DNA of 64,000 bases, from assembly GCA_012959805.1 (NCBI GenBank), contig DUCN01000056.1:1-64000 (forward strand), given 5' to 3'. The position numbers and the translations under genes are program-made. The notes beneath the pieces are model-generated. The model was not told the origin of the DNA, ran no database searches, and saw only the letters and a list, made by a program, of their open reading frames with translations. Positions 49,735 to 57,835 of this stretch are shown one piece after another. Positions within the stretch are counted from its first letter, which is position 1; every line of letters starts with the position of its first letter. This DNA is from Myxococcales bacterium. GTDB lineage: Bacteria > Myxococcota_A > UBA9160 > UBA4427.

Positions 49735-50199
49735 TGCTATTCCTCCTTCGGTTCGGACGGATCGATGCGATGAAATCGATCCCGATTCAGTGCGTCATGC
49801 GCGCGGCCCGACTGGCTGAGGGTGCGGCCGGACGGGGGAACTGCTGAGAGCCCGCCTGCGCCACCGCCCTATACTCGCCCTACGCCCGCCTACGCCCGCC
49901 TACGCCCGCCGGGAGGCAGTGTGTGAGCCGTACCCCGTGTTCAAAAGTGGCCGAACTTCTGTGTAGGTCAGGGGGCCAGAGCACGCCCATGGAGTACCCC
50001 AAAACCCCTTGGGCTTCTACCCCGGACCGAGTCCCCAGAATTCTGTGAGATGCCCGGGAACTGGCCTGAAATTCGCGTCGCGTAGGATTCTTAGACTGTC
50101 AGCGCTCAAGCTTGCCGGTGAATTGCCGATAAATGAAGGAATTAGAGAAAAGTCTCCAGCCGGCGCTCGCAAAAGACTGGAGATCGACATGGGGGAAAT
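49735..50199. other. Gene-free interval between mgtE and the HprK-like gene
   Basis: The interval must hold the divergent promoters of mgtE and the HprK-like gene, but no consensus pair was clear. It contains a 10-base tandem repeat (49881-49910) and a small CCCAA/TTGGG hairpin near 50002-50020. No open frame here looks real. Confidence 0.5.
49881..49910. repeat. 10-base tandem repeat, three copies
   Basis: The unit TACGCCCGCC occurs three times without a mismatch, preceded by a diverged half copy (ACTCGCCC). It lies about 150 bases upstream of mgtE on its 5' side. Its role is unknown; it could be a slippage product or a binding-site array. Confidence 0.8.
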
Positions 50200-51090
50200 A
50201 TGTCTCGGACTCGACTGCGTGGATTGGAGATTGCTGGCGTTCAGATTGGCATCGAGGTCCCGAAATCCTGCGCATGGCAATGGCCCTCCTCATCGATCTC
50301 CGACTACAGCTGTCTTCCGCGAAATCCAGAAGTCCATATTGGCGTTCGTGTAGGCACTGTCGATTCGACTGATTTAGCTGGCGAGTGTTATGCCCTCGGC
50401 GGCTGGACCTTTGAGGTCGCCAGGCAGGGCGAGGACTGGATCCTGGGTCTATCACGGGCGGGTCGGCGTGAGCAATTGGCCTTCTTTGATCGAGATTTTC
50501 GAATCGGAGAGATCGTTCTCTCACGTGACGTCGCGGAGCTTCCTGTCTATCCACTGCGAAGTCCGCTCGACGAGTGGATCGCACTTCATCGTGTGGTGGC
50601 GAGTGGAGGGCTGTGCCTGAATGCGACGGCGTCCGCACAGCCGGGCGGAGCGTGCATTCGTCTCGGGTTCGCTGATCCGAGCTCGATTCGAGGCTGGACG
50701 ACGCCGAGCACGACACTGCTCGGTCGCAACACGGTCTGGCTCCGTGAGGTCGCAGGTCGACTCACCATCTACCGCACGCCTTGGGGAGATGCGATGGACA
50801 CTCAGCTGGGTGCCCGTGCACGCGTCGTCGACATCAACGTCTTTGAGGACGCCGAGAATCCGTATCGAGAGTTGCTCGATCCCTCGGATGCAGCGGAACT
50901 CCTCGTCACTCATGCGGTCGTACCTTTGTGCGATGAAGGGCTTCGGGAACGCGTCTTGCGAAATGCTCAGCGAATGGGCGAGAGCGCGAGAGTCATACGC
51001 TTTGGAGTGAGCGAGATTTCGACGGCACCGATCGCATGGCAGTCCGCGCATTTGCAATCTGGGTTCGCGCCTCCACGCGGAGCGGTCTGA
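50200..51090 (+). CDS. HprK-like protein lacking the P-loop
   Basis: A 296-residue protein. The middle and C-terminal parts follow the order of HPr-kinase-like proteins: YPLRSPLDEWIALHRVVASG (compare YPLDELLL...LLAR), then LNATA, LREVAGRLTIYRTPWGDA (compare the GTPW strand) and a C-terminal ELLVTHAVVPLCDEGLRERV helix pair. The Walker A loop expected between LNATA and LREV is absent: that stretch is short and has no GxxGxGK(S/T). It is therefore a degenerate pseudokinase or a gene in decay. The ATG has GGGGGA upstream. The family link is my pattern reading and needs a profile search. Confidence 0.55.
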   Translation: MSRTRLRGLEIAGVQIGIEVPKSCAWQWPSSSISDYSCLPRNPEVHIGVRVGTVDSTDLAGECYALGGWTFEVARQGEDWILGLSRAGRREQLAFFDRDFRIGEIVLSRDVAELPVYPLRSPLDEWIALHRVVASGGLCLNATASAQPGGACIRLGFADPSSIRGWTTPSTTLLGRNTVWLREVAGRLTIYRTPWGDAMDTQLGARARVVDINVFEDAENPYRELLDPSDAAELLVTHAVVPLCDEGLRERVLRNAQRMGESARVIRFGVSEISTAPIAWQSAHLQSGFAPPRGAV

Positions 51091-51296
51091 ATTGCCCACG
51101 ACTCAATCTTGAAAACTGATGCTTCATCGGAATCGAGACAATCCGGGTCTTGGATCTATTAGGGCACAAGAAGATGTGCTGGGGGGCAACGATTTGATCT
51201 GGAATCCGCGCGACACGTCCGATCGATTCGACTTGCGGACCCCGGCGGATCAAACCCGTTGAGTCGTCTGAAGCAGAGTGAGAGGTAGCAGTTTTG

Positions 51297-51530
51297 ATGA
51301 AGCAGCTGATCGAAGACATCATTAAGGCCCTGGTGGATCGGCCTGAATAAGTTCAAATCAAAGAAGTCATTGGGGATCATGCTCGCGTAGTCGAGCTCAA
51401 TGTCGCCAAGGAAGATCTCGGCAAGGTGATCGGGAAGGGCGATGCCCACGCCTCCGCTATTCGGACACTGATGGCCGCCGCCAGCGGCAAGGAAAAGAAG
51501 CGCTACATCCTCGAGATCATCGAGCCCTAA
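51297..51530 (+). pseudogene. khpA: KH-domain RNA-binding protein KhpA, broken by an in-frame stop
   Basis: The 77-codon frame reads as KhpA throughout: KQLIEDIIKALVDRPE at the start, VQIKEVIGDHARVVELNVAK, then KVIGK and the tail AIRTLMAAASGKEKKRYILE. Codon 18 is TAA (51348-51350) where the family has Glu. The KH loop, normally GKQG, reads GKGD, so RNA binding would also be lost. An intact copy would normally lie between rpsP and rimM, which are not in the window; this may be a second, dead copy. Translation might restart downstream, but the loop change argues for decay. Confidence 0.8.
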
Positions 51531-51788
51531 GCCTTGCCTTCGAGCGTCTTTTCATCCGGAGTCAGCCGGGGACCTCGACGCTTGAACGCGTAGCGATGGG
51601 TCGAGTCCATCGGACTCTCTTCGCCTGCAGACGGAAAGCTTCGATCAACTTGCGCATAGGATGTGCAATTGTGGCGACCTCACTCGCTAAATCGTCGAAA
51701 AGCCTTCGGGTCTTGCGCGAATATTCCGATACAGCGGCGCAGGGCTGTTGCGTCTTCGCACAGCATGGATGCGGGAGAGTTGATCCGA

Positions 51789-52298
51789 ATGAAGACTGAA
51801 GTCGATGTATTTGAAGCGCCCAGGAATTCGGGACGCGTCCTCACGGAAGAAACTCGTAGGCTATTTGAATTGGGAGCCGAGCGGATTGCGGCAAACGATC
51901 ATGATGCTGCGCTCGCACCACTGCGTGAAGCTGTGGGGTCCGCACCCGAGCATGCTCAGCTTCGCTCTCTGTTGGGCGTGGCGATCGCTCGAGTCGAACG
52001 GAATTTCGAAAAAGCACACGGACTGTGTGAGTCGGCGACCAAACAAGAATTTTTCAATCCCGATCTCTATTTCAACCTTTCGCGCGTTTATCTCGAATTT
52101 GGGCGTAGAGCGGAAGCGCTTCGCTACTTGCGTCGAGGGCAGATGATCGATCCTGGTCACGCATTGATTCGCGAGTCGATCGGGGCGCTCGGGAAGCGCA
52201 AGTCGCCGATCCTGCCGTTTCTTGCGCGGCGCCATCCCGTGAACCGCGCGCTGGGGACCGCGCGAAATTTTGTCTTGAACGGTTTTAGTCCTCGCTGA
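51789..52298 (+). CDS. TPR-repeat protein
   Basis: A protein of about 169 residues with tetratricopeptide-like helices: LFELGAERIAANDHDAALAPLREAV, then LRSLLGVAIARVERNFEKAH and LYFNLSRVYLEFGRRAEALRYLRRG. The basic tail (SPILPFLARRHPVNRALG) is common to small TPR proteins of this kind. ATG 51789 is preceded by GGGAGAG; ATG 51765 is in frame as an alternative. No signal peptide is visible. Function is unknown, probably protein-protein contact. Confidence 0.7.
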   Translation: MKTEVDVFEAPRNSGRVLTEETRRLFELGAERIAANDHDAALAPLREAVGSAPEHAQLRSLLGVAIARVERNFEKAHGLCESATKQEFFNPDLYFNLSRVYLEFGRRAEALRYLRRGQMIDPGHALIRESIGALGKRKSPILPFLARRHPVNRALGTARNFVLNGFSPR

Positions 52299-52366
52299 GG
52301 TTGGTATTGCGCCCGTGGGGGCGTACTGCATCTGAAAGGGTTGATGCAGCAGAGGCATGTCATTGC

Positions 52367-52395
52367 TTGACAGGTTGGCAGCGAGTCTCTAAAAC
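52367..52395 (+). promoter_or_regulatory. Sigma-70 promoter for the bS22-like gene
   Basis: TTGACA (52367-52372), a 17-base spacer and TAAAAC (52390-52395) form a near-consensus promoter. It would start transcription about 80 bases before the small ribosomal protein gene. Confidence 0.7.
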
Positions 52396-52480
52396 TAAGC
52401 GCGCCCCAAGATTGGGTGATGCCACATCTGTAATGCCGACGGACCTGTGAACTTCTAACTGTCGGACGAGGAGAAAACCG

Positions 52481-52567
52481 TTGGGTAGTGTGATTAAGAA
52501 GCGCCGAAAGAAGATGCGCAAGCACAAGCAGCGCAAGTTGCTTAAGCGACAGCGTCACAAGAAGTAG
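52481..52567 (+). CDS. Small basic ribosomal protein, bS22 / AURKAIP1-COX24 type
   Basis: A 28-residue protein starting at TTG and beginning GSVIKKRRKKMRKHKQRKLL, with 18 Lys/Arg residues. This matches the small-subunit protein bS22 of mycobacteria (MGSVIKKRRKRM...) and the related AURKAIP1/COX24 domain of mitochondrial ribosomes. A GACGAGGAG ribosome-binding site sits 8 bases before TTG. A near-consensus promoter lies upstream and a strong terminator downstream, so this is a monocistronic gene likely to be highly expressed. Confidence 0.85.
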   Translation: MGSVIKKRRKKMRKHKQRKLLKRQRHKK

Positions 52568-52579
52568 AGAGAGTTTTTG

Positions 52580-52606
52580 AATCGCGGCGGCCACGCCGCG
52601 ATTTTT
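52580..52606 (+). terminator. Rho-independent terminator after the bS22-like gene
   Basis: ATCGCGGCG (52581-52589) pairs with CGCCGCGAT (52594-52602) around a 4-base loop, and five T follow. It is the best intrinsic terminator in the window. Confidence 0.9.
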
Positions 52607-53192
52607 CATTTCAGGCACTGAATTCCGCGATCGCTCATGTTCTCTTGCTCTCGGAGTGATCAACGCGTCGATCCATACGGCGCCCGGCCGACATGAAGCA
52701 TTGCGCGCGCCGACCGTAGAAGTCCCCGCGTTTTAAGGTGAATTTCGATTTATTCACCGTGTAGCGTTGCCTCACAACGCTCGAACCCGCCTTCGCAATC
52801 CGATGCTCTCGATTGAAAACATTCGCGCCGCGCCGAATTCGTTCCTGCGAAAACGTACTCATCAATCGCAAGTTGATGCGACATCCCTCTGTTTTTTTTA
52901 ACGAATTGCCTTGACGGGATTTAGATCGTGTTGTTACCTCGGACGCAACAAACGCTCTATCGCCGCGGTTTGATACATGAAGGTTTGTTTGTTCCTTCAA
53001 GTTGCTGGTGTTCAATGCCGATAGGAACTCGCAGCTGGTGCTGTGAACTCCCGGACTTTCAACAACAATCCCAGCCAGGTGCTGGGGGCGAGGTCGGAAG
53101 TAAGAAGTCAAACCGGGAGAGTCTATTTGACAGTCGGATGGATACTCAGAGACCGGGACGTAACGAGCGATTGACAAGGGGGGAAACCCAGA
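52607..53192. other. Intergenic interval with two hairpins and a weak promoter
   Basis: No credible gene. Two near-perfect hairpins lie close together: GGTGAAT (52738-52744) with ATTCACC (52752-52758), and AGCGTTG (52763-52769) with CAACGCT (52775-52781). Further on, TTGACG (52911-52916) and TTACCT (52934-52939) at 17-base spacing could be a promoter for the histone-like gene, giving it a leader of about 240 bases. A structured RNA is possible but unproven. Confidence 0.4.
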
Positions 53193-53351
53193 ATGGCAGC
53201 TCGCAAGAAGGCCACGAAGAAGAAGGCCGGCAAGAAGAAGGCCACGAAGAAGAAGGCCGGCAAGAAGAAGGCCACGAAGAAGAAGGCTGGCAAGAAGAAG
53301 GCCACAAAGAAGAAGGCTGGCAAGAAGAAGGCTGCTCGCCGCAAGCGCTAA
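53193..53351 (+). CDS. Lysine-rich histone-H1-like repeat protein
   Basis: A 52-residue protein: MAAR, then four exact copies of the ten-residue unit KKATKKKAGK, then KKAARRKR. It is made almost only of Lys, Ala, Thr, Gly and Arg, like the tails of bacterial histone-H1-like DNA-binding proteins, and would bind DNA or RNA through charge alone. A GGGGGGAAA ribosome-binding site precedes the ATG, and a terminator hairpin follows. Copy number of the unit is expected to vary between strains by slippage. Confidence 0.8.
   Translation: MAARKKATKKKAGKKKATKKKAGKKKATKKKAGKKKATKKKAGKKKAARRKR
53205..53324 (+). repeat. 30-base tandem repeat inside the histone-like gene
   Basis: Four 30-base units, each encoding KKATKKKAGK, differing only by a few synonymous changes (GCC/GCT, ACG/ACA). 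The near identity at DNA level suggests recent expansion or gene conversion. Confidence 0.85.
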
Positions 53352-53369
53352 TCGCGCGTGTGGATGAGT

Positions 53370-53425
53370 GGCCTTCCGTACTTGGAAGGCCTAGGGACCC
53401 CGGCTAGGAGACCTGGCCGGGGTTT
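53370..53425 (+). terminator. Tandem terminator hairpins after the histone-like gene
   Basis: First hairpin: GGCCTTCC (53370-53377) with GGAAGGCC (53384-53391). Second: ACCCCGGC (53397-53404) with GCCGGGGT (53416-53423), followed by a short T tract. Together they separate the histone-like gene from rpoZ. Confidence 0.75.
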
Positions 53426-53521
53426 CCTTCGTTCTGGTCTCGATTTCGCAGTCGACTCAGCGATGCAAGTTTCGGGTTCGGCTGCTAGCCTGCTCGCCTC
53501 CCCAAATAGATTGGACGAAAA

Positions 53522-53809
53522 ATGGCACGTATCACGATCGAAGACTGTATGGAGCACGTTCCGAATCGATTCCACCTGGTTCGAATGGCCTCGATTCGCG
53601 CGAAGCAACTCAAGAAGGGTGCGCTTCCGCTCTTGAAGTCCGAAGAAAACAAGCAGATCGTGATGAGTCTTCGTGAGATCGCTGCGGGTCTGGTGAAGCC
53701 CGGGGATGACCCGTCCGCGGAGCCAGCTGAATCGACCGAGGCCGCTGCCCAGGCCGCCCCTGTCCAAGCCGAGGCGCCAGCCGCGCCCGAGGCCGGTCCG
53801 AAGGATTGA
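53522..53809 (+). CDS. rpoZ: RNA polymerase subunit omega
   Basis: A 95-residue omega subunit that helps assemble beta-prime and forms part of a ppGpp site. The start [20 protein letters not shown] and RAKQLKKGA match the family, and the C-terminus is an Ala/Pro/Glu-rich tail. Genes often beside rpoZ (gmk, spoT) are not here. The gene is convergent with the kinase-like gene that follows. Confidence 0.93.
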   Translation: MARITIEDCMEHVPNRFHLVRMASIRAKQLKKGALPLLKSEENKQIVMSLREIAAGLVKPGDDPSAEPAESTEAAAQAAPVQAEAPAAPEAGPKD

Positions 53810-53840
53810 GGCCTGGCTTTGCCTTTCAGGCGAGCATGAT

Positions 53841-55091
53841 TTAGGCGAGTACTACGGGGAGACTGAATTCGACGCGCGTTCCCTTGCCGGGCTCGCTCTC
53901 CAGCATCGAATCTCCATCCAGAAGTACCAGTAGATCGTGTACCAGCGTGAGGCCTAGGCCTGCGCCGCGATAGCGAAGGCTCGCCCGATCATCGACCTGA
54001 TAAAACTCGTTCCAGATGTATTCCTGATCGTCGGGACAGATTCCAATGCCGGTGTCCTCAACCCAGCACTGGAGCCGATCGTCGCTGTAGCGAGCCCCGA
54101 TCGTGATTTTGCCTTGTTCCGTGAACTTCGTGGCGTTGTCGAGTAGCAAGAAGAGAATCTGATTGACCTTGACCAGGTCGGTTCGAATCTTCGGAATGAC
54201 TTCGGGAATTTCCTTTTCGATCTCCACTGACTTGCCGCACAGCGTGTCCTGCACGCTGAAGATTGTTTCGTCGATCACGTCCGAGATGCAGACTTCATGG
54301 ATCTCGATGGGGAACTCATTCTGCTTCACGCGCCACAGGTCGAGGATATTCTGGAGCGTTCGCTGGAAGGCCGTGCCCTCATCCAGGGCTTCGCGAAGGG
54401 TCTGCTGGGATTCGCTCGAGAGATTCTCGTGTTCGCTGGACAGAACGGTGATCGTGGACTCGATGATGCTGTTGAGCGGGGTGCGGAGCTCGCGAGACAT
54501 CTTCTCGATGAAATCGTTCTTGAGCTTCTCGATCTTTCCGAGCTTCTCATTATTTCGCAGTAGCTCGATGTCTTGGGCGAAGAGTTCCTCGGAAAGCTTC
54601 AGGAGTTCATCGCTCTTCTCATCCGCGACCTCGAGATGCTTTTCGGATTCCTGTGCGAGTTCTTCGTAGTGAGCCGATAGATTCGAATGATCGATGGCGA
54701 TGGCGGTGGACCAGGCAATCGACTCGATCGCCTTTGTCATCTCTTCGGTCTGGGACGTCGTCGAGGCAATTGCGAGTACGCCGACGACCCGCCCCCGCGC
54801 CATCAAGGGGAAAGCAGTCGCCTCTTTCCCATCATCGGTTCGATGCTGACAGGTCTGTGCGGAATCGATCGCGTCGTGCACGATGGATTCGAGGCTCGCG
54901 GCGAGTTGGCGCGCATCCTCTGCGGAGCGGAGGCCAGCAGCGGCGCGGAGTCGGCCACTTTCGGGATCGGCGTCGACATGCGAATAGAGCAGTACGGCGC
55001 TCGTGCCGGAGCTGGCCGAAGCCTGGCTCGCCGCCATGCGCAGTGCATGATTGAGTGGGTTCTCGATCTTGGGACTCAGGGTCGTCTCCAC
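53841..55091 (-). CDS. Histidine-kinase-like protein with His-to-Arg change in the H box
   Basis: A 416-residue protein with an N-terminal GAF-like sensor region, a central coiled coil, and HisKA plus HATPase domains. The ATPase boxes are intact: N box LLLDNATKF, G1 VEDTGIGI, G2 GAGLGLTLV. The H box reads FIEKMSRELRTPLN, with Arg200 (codon CGC, 54492-54494) where phosphorylated kinases have His in S-H-E-L-R-T-P. It therefore cannot autophosphorylate in the usual way. GTG 55091 has AGGGAG 9 bases upstream and follows the pilU/pilT stop by 13 bases; the two are probably co-transcribed. Confidence 0.85.
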   Translation of the reverse strand: METTLSPKIENPLNHALRMAASQASASSGTSAVLLYSHVDADPESGRLRAAAGLRSAEDARQLAASLESIVHDAIDSAQTCQHRTDDGKEATAFPLMARGRVVGVLAIASTTSQTEEMTKAIESIAWSTAIAIDHSNLSAHYEELAQESEKHLEVADEKSDELLKLSEELFAQDIELLRNNEKLGKIEKLKNDFIEKMSRELRTPLNSIIESTITVLSSEHENLSSESQQTLREALDEGTAFQRTLQNILDLWRVKQNEFPIEIHEVCISDVIDETIFSVQDTLCGKSVEIEKEIPEVIPKIRTDLVKVNQILFLLLDNATKFTEQGKITIGARYSDDRLQCWVEDTGIGICPDDQEYIWNEFYQVDDRASLRYRGAGLGLTLVHDLLVLLDGDSMLESEPGKGTRVEFSLPVVLA

Positions 55092-55104
55092 CGCGGCCAA
55101 CTCC

Positions 55105-56250
55105 CTAGAACCGTTCGTCGGTTTCGATGTCGAAGGGCGTCTCGGGTTTTTCATCCGATGGGGCGTCTTCGCTCACCAGCCCCTCCATTTCGAGCTTCGT
55201 GTGGAAGTCGGTGGGGTTCGATGCAGCGTTCAATGCCGCTTCCATCGTGATCTTATTGGCCTTGAGCAAGTCCAGTAGATGCTGATCGAAGGTCTGCATG
55301 TGTTCGCTTCGGCCGCGAGCAATGAATTCGGTCAGTTCGTGCGTGCGGGCAGGGTCCTTGATGCATTCCTGAATCGATCGCGTCGACCGCATGACTTCCA
55401 CTGCGGGTACCCGCCCGTTCTGTTTCTTGTTGACCAGGAGACGGAGACTCACGATGGCTTTCAAGTTTTCTGCCAAACGCGCACGCACCTGCAGGTGTTC
55501 TTCGGCAGGAAAGAACGATACGAGTCGACTGATCGTCGAGGCGACATCGGCTGTATGAATTGTCGAGAAAACAAGGTGGCCGGTTTCTGCGGCTTTGAGC
55601 GAGGTGTCGACCGTTTCGAGATCTCGCATCTCTCCGACCATGATGACATCGGGGTCCTGGCGAAGCGCGGCGCGTAGTGCGTCCGGGAAGCTCGCTGTGT
55701 CTGTTCCGATCTCACGCTGTGTGATGATGCTGCGATCGTGGGTGAAGACGAATTCGATTGGGTCTTCCACGGTGACGATCTTGCTCTTTCGGAGGCGGTT
55801 GACCTCGTTCAGCATGGTGGCGAGTGTCGTGGACTTTCCCATTCCGGTCGGTCCGGTGACGAGGACGAAGCCTCTGCTCACATTCGCGATCTCGCCTAAC
55901 ACGGAAGGTAGGTTCAGGTCGGCGAAGCTCTTGATCTGGAGCGGGATTACTCGCAATACGATGTTGAAGAAACCGCGCTGTCGCGAGATGTTAACTCGGA
56001 ATCGACCTTCACTGGGAAGTTCGAATGCTAGGTCCCGCTCGTTGAAATCGAGAGCTTGACCCATCGAATCGTTCTCGATGAGGATCTGAACAATTTCCTC
56101 GGTGTCTTCGGGCGTCAGGACTTTATAACGCAACTCAACGAGTTCACCGTGGAATCGGTAGAGTGGGAGGTATCCAACCTGGAAGTGGATATCGCTCGCG
56201 CCCTTCTCGAGGCCGAGTCGGAGAAGCCTATAGAGCTTTTCCCGTTCCAT
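55105..56250 (-). CDS. Type IV pilus retraction ATPase, PilU/PilT family
   Basis: A 381-residue hexameric secretion-type ATPase. Walker A is VTGPTGMGKSTTLA; the Asp box, Walker B (DPDVIMVGEMRDLETVDTSL) and the His box (HLVFSTIHTADVASTISRLV) are intact. The C-terminus (MQTFDQHLLDLLKANKITMEAA) resembles PilU more than PilT. It would power pilus retraction for twitching. Other pil genes are not in the window. Downstream on the same strand lies the kinase-like gene. Confidence 0.9.
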   Translation of the reverse strand: MEREKLYRLLRLGLEKGASDIHFQVGYLPLYRFHGELVELRYKVLTPEDTEEIVQILIENDSMGQALDFNERDLAFELPSEGRFRVNISRQRGFFNIVLRVIPLQIKSFADLNLPSVLGEIANVSRGFVLVTGPTGMGKSTTLATMLNEVNRLRKSKIVTVEDPIEFVFTHDRSIITQREIGTDTASFPDALRAALRQDPDVIMVGEMRDLETVDTSLKAAETGHLVFSTIHTADVASTISRLVSFFPAEEHLQVRARLAENLKAIVSLRLLVNKKQNGRVPAVEVMRSTRSIQECIKDPARTHELTEFIARGRSEHMQTFDQHLLDLLKANKITMEAALNAASNPTDFHTKLEMEGLVSEDAPSDEKPETPFDIETDERF

Positions 56251-56616
56251 CGCCGCTCCCTCTCAACGGTCTGGCCATTATGGTCAGTCCGGTTTTGCGG
56301 ACGTGCATCATGAAGCCAAGACTATAAATGGCAGATGTACGATTTATCGGTGGTTTGCGTTGGCCCTTGACCCCGGATTGCGTTGAAAGGGGGAACGAGG
56401 CGGCCTCCGGGTGGCCGTCCGCTATCGTTGAAATGTCGTGGTTTGATGCTTGCCCGAGAACTCGACCCGCCGAGGGTTTCCTTCTGTGTCGGCCTCGCGT
56501 AATAAATAGAGCGAATTCTGCCGCGGCTGGCGCGGCGATGAATCGCTCGCAGAGCAGGTGCGAGTCACCGGCAGAACCGCTTCGAGGAGCCGGGTGTGGT
56601 GAGGGAAATTGTTCGA
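56251..56616. other. Divergent intergenic interval, no gene supported
   Basis: Must hold the promoter of the pilU/pilT gene (minus) and of the exported protein (plus). I saw no clear sigma-70 or sigma-54 consensus. A frame at 56328-56624 has no recognisable domain and an amino-acid composition unlike the real genes, so it is not called. Confidence 0.4.
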
Positions 56617-57189
56617 ATGACTGAACGCCGTGTTCTGCTCATGATCGGTCTAATGATCTGTGCGGTTCCGATGGTCGTGTGGGCCGAGGAGGATCGCGAG
56701 GAGGTCGGGCAGGAGCGGGGGGCGACCCGCGAACCGGCGCGGGAACAAGCGATGTCTGTTCAGAGTACGTCGTCGGGTCGAGCCGACTCGCCCCTGGGGG
56801 TAGGGTCCGGAATCGAATCGCTGCTCCAGCTTCCCCGCGGCTTCGTCGCGACCTCGCCGCGAGCGGTGGCGGGGGCCACCGAGAACGAATGGCGACGACG
56901 ATTCAAGGATGCCAGTTCTGCCTTGTCCGAGGCGCGGTCGACCTTGGCGGCAACCAAGGTCGAATTGGAGGGCGTGGCAGTCGGTGCTGGTGCCAACCAA
57001 TGGTCGGTGGCGCCGCCGGGCGGAGCCAGCGATGCGAGCCCTGCGACCTCGCCGCTGTCCTTTCGACTCCGGCAGAAATTGCGAGGAGATCGAGATCTGA
57101 TCGAAACGACGGAGAAGGCGTATCGCGAACTTCGAATTGCAGCGGATCTCGCCGGGGTACCTGAGGGCTGGCGCGATCAGCCCGAATAA
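56617..57189 (+). CDS. Exported protein of unknown function
   Basis: A 190-residue protein with a signal peptide (MTERRVLLMIGLMICAVPMV, cut probably after VWA). The mature part is acidic at first, then has a helical coiled-coil segment (WRRRFKDASSALSEARSTL) and a C-terminal helical region ending LAGVPEGWRDQPE. I do not recognise a domain. Coiled-coil exported proteins with WRxRF segments are common in this kind of genome but have no assigned role. ATG 56617 is chosen over GTG 56596 because the signal peptide begins there. Confidence 0.65.
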   Translation: MTERRVLLMIGLMICAVPMVVWAEEDREEVGQERGATREPAREQAMSVQSTSSGRADSPLGVGSGIESLLQLPRGFVATSPRAVAGATENEWRRRFKDASSALSEARSTLAATKVELEGVAVGAGANQWSVAPPGGASDASPATSPLSFRLRQKLRGDRDLIETTEKAYRELRIAADLAGVPEGWRDQPE

Positions 57190-57459
57190 GAGTTGAATCT
57201 TGGGCACGGAGCCTGATCGGGAGCGTCACCTGGATGGCCAGAGATTGATTGTTGCATGGCGCGTAGACGCCTAGCCGCTACTATGAGCGCCGCCAGAGTC
57301 CCTGTGGGGCTACCCGCTGATTCGTAACGGTCTACGGGCGCCCGCATCGAGGGCCAGTTAAAGAGCGTGGACAATGTTCACAGTGGAGCAGAGCGACCCG
57401 GCGAGTCTAGCTCTGCGGACAAGCGCGAATAGAAAACAGCGAAGGGAATAGGGGGGATC

Positions 57460-57636
57460 ATGTCCGAGGAACAGCAGAACAACGATGATTTCAATGAAGA
57501 TGGGCCCGGCGTAGACGGCGGTCTCGGTTCATGGCTCTACGTCCTGGGCGGGATTCCGATGATGATTCTCTTCTTCGTCGTACTCTTTGGGCTCGTCGGT
57601 TCGTGTGATGCACAGAACATCATGCTTCACGGTTGA
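57460..57636 (+). CDS. Small single-pass membrane protein
   Basis: A 58-residue protein with an acidic Asn/Asp/Gly-rich N-terminal half and one hydrophobic helix (WLYVLGGIPMMILFFVVLFG), ending near a Cys (SCDAQ). A GGGGGGA ribosome-binding site is 2 bases upstream. The family is unknown. The 270 bases before it hold no other gene. Confidence 0.5.
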   Translation: MSEEQQNNDDFNEDGPGVDGGLGSWLYVLGGIPMMILFFVVLFGLVGSCDAQNIMLHG

Positions 57637-57835
57637 GAGGAGGCTGCGACCCCGTTTCAGCCCCGCTCGTCGCAGTCCCAATCCCATAGGCTCCGCTTGA
57701 GGCTCCCCTACTATACGGACCTTACTACCCGACCCAGCCTCAGCGAATCGGGTGCACTCGGTCCGACTTCCCCGTGAGTGAATCTGCGAGAGGCTGCCTC
57801 TCAACTTTCCATTGTCCTGCGCCGATACCAGGGAT

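Noticed and set aside
49980..50060. tRNA-like GC-rich fold near mgtE
   Set aside because: Only a short CCCAA/TTGGG hairpin can be drawn; no T-loop, anticodon arm or CCA end is present.
51348..51350. TAA in khpA as a recoded or readthrough codon
   Set aside because: No selenocysteine-like or readthrough context is visible, and the KH loop is also damaged, so decay is the simpler reading.
52928..53407. 159-residue frame overlapping the histone-like gene
   Set aside because: It is the out-of-frame shadow of the repeat protein; its Glu-Gly-His-rich repeats arise from the same AAG-rich DNA, and the region before it has no domain or ribosome-binding site.
56328..56624. 98-residue frame upstream of the exported protein
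   Set aside because: No recognisable domain, no ribosome-binding site, and a composition unlike the neighbouring genes.
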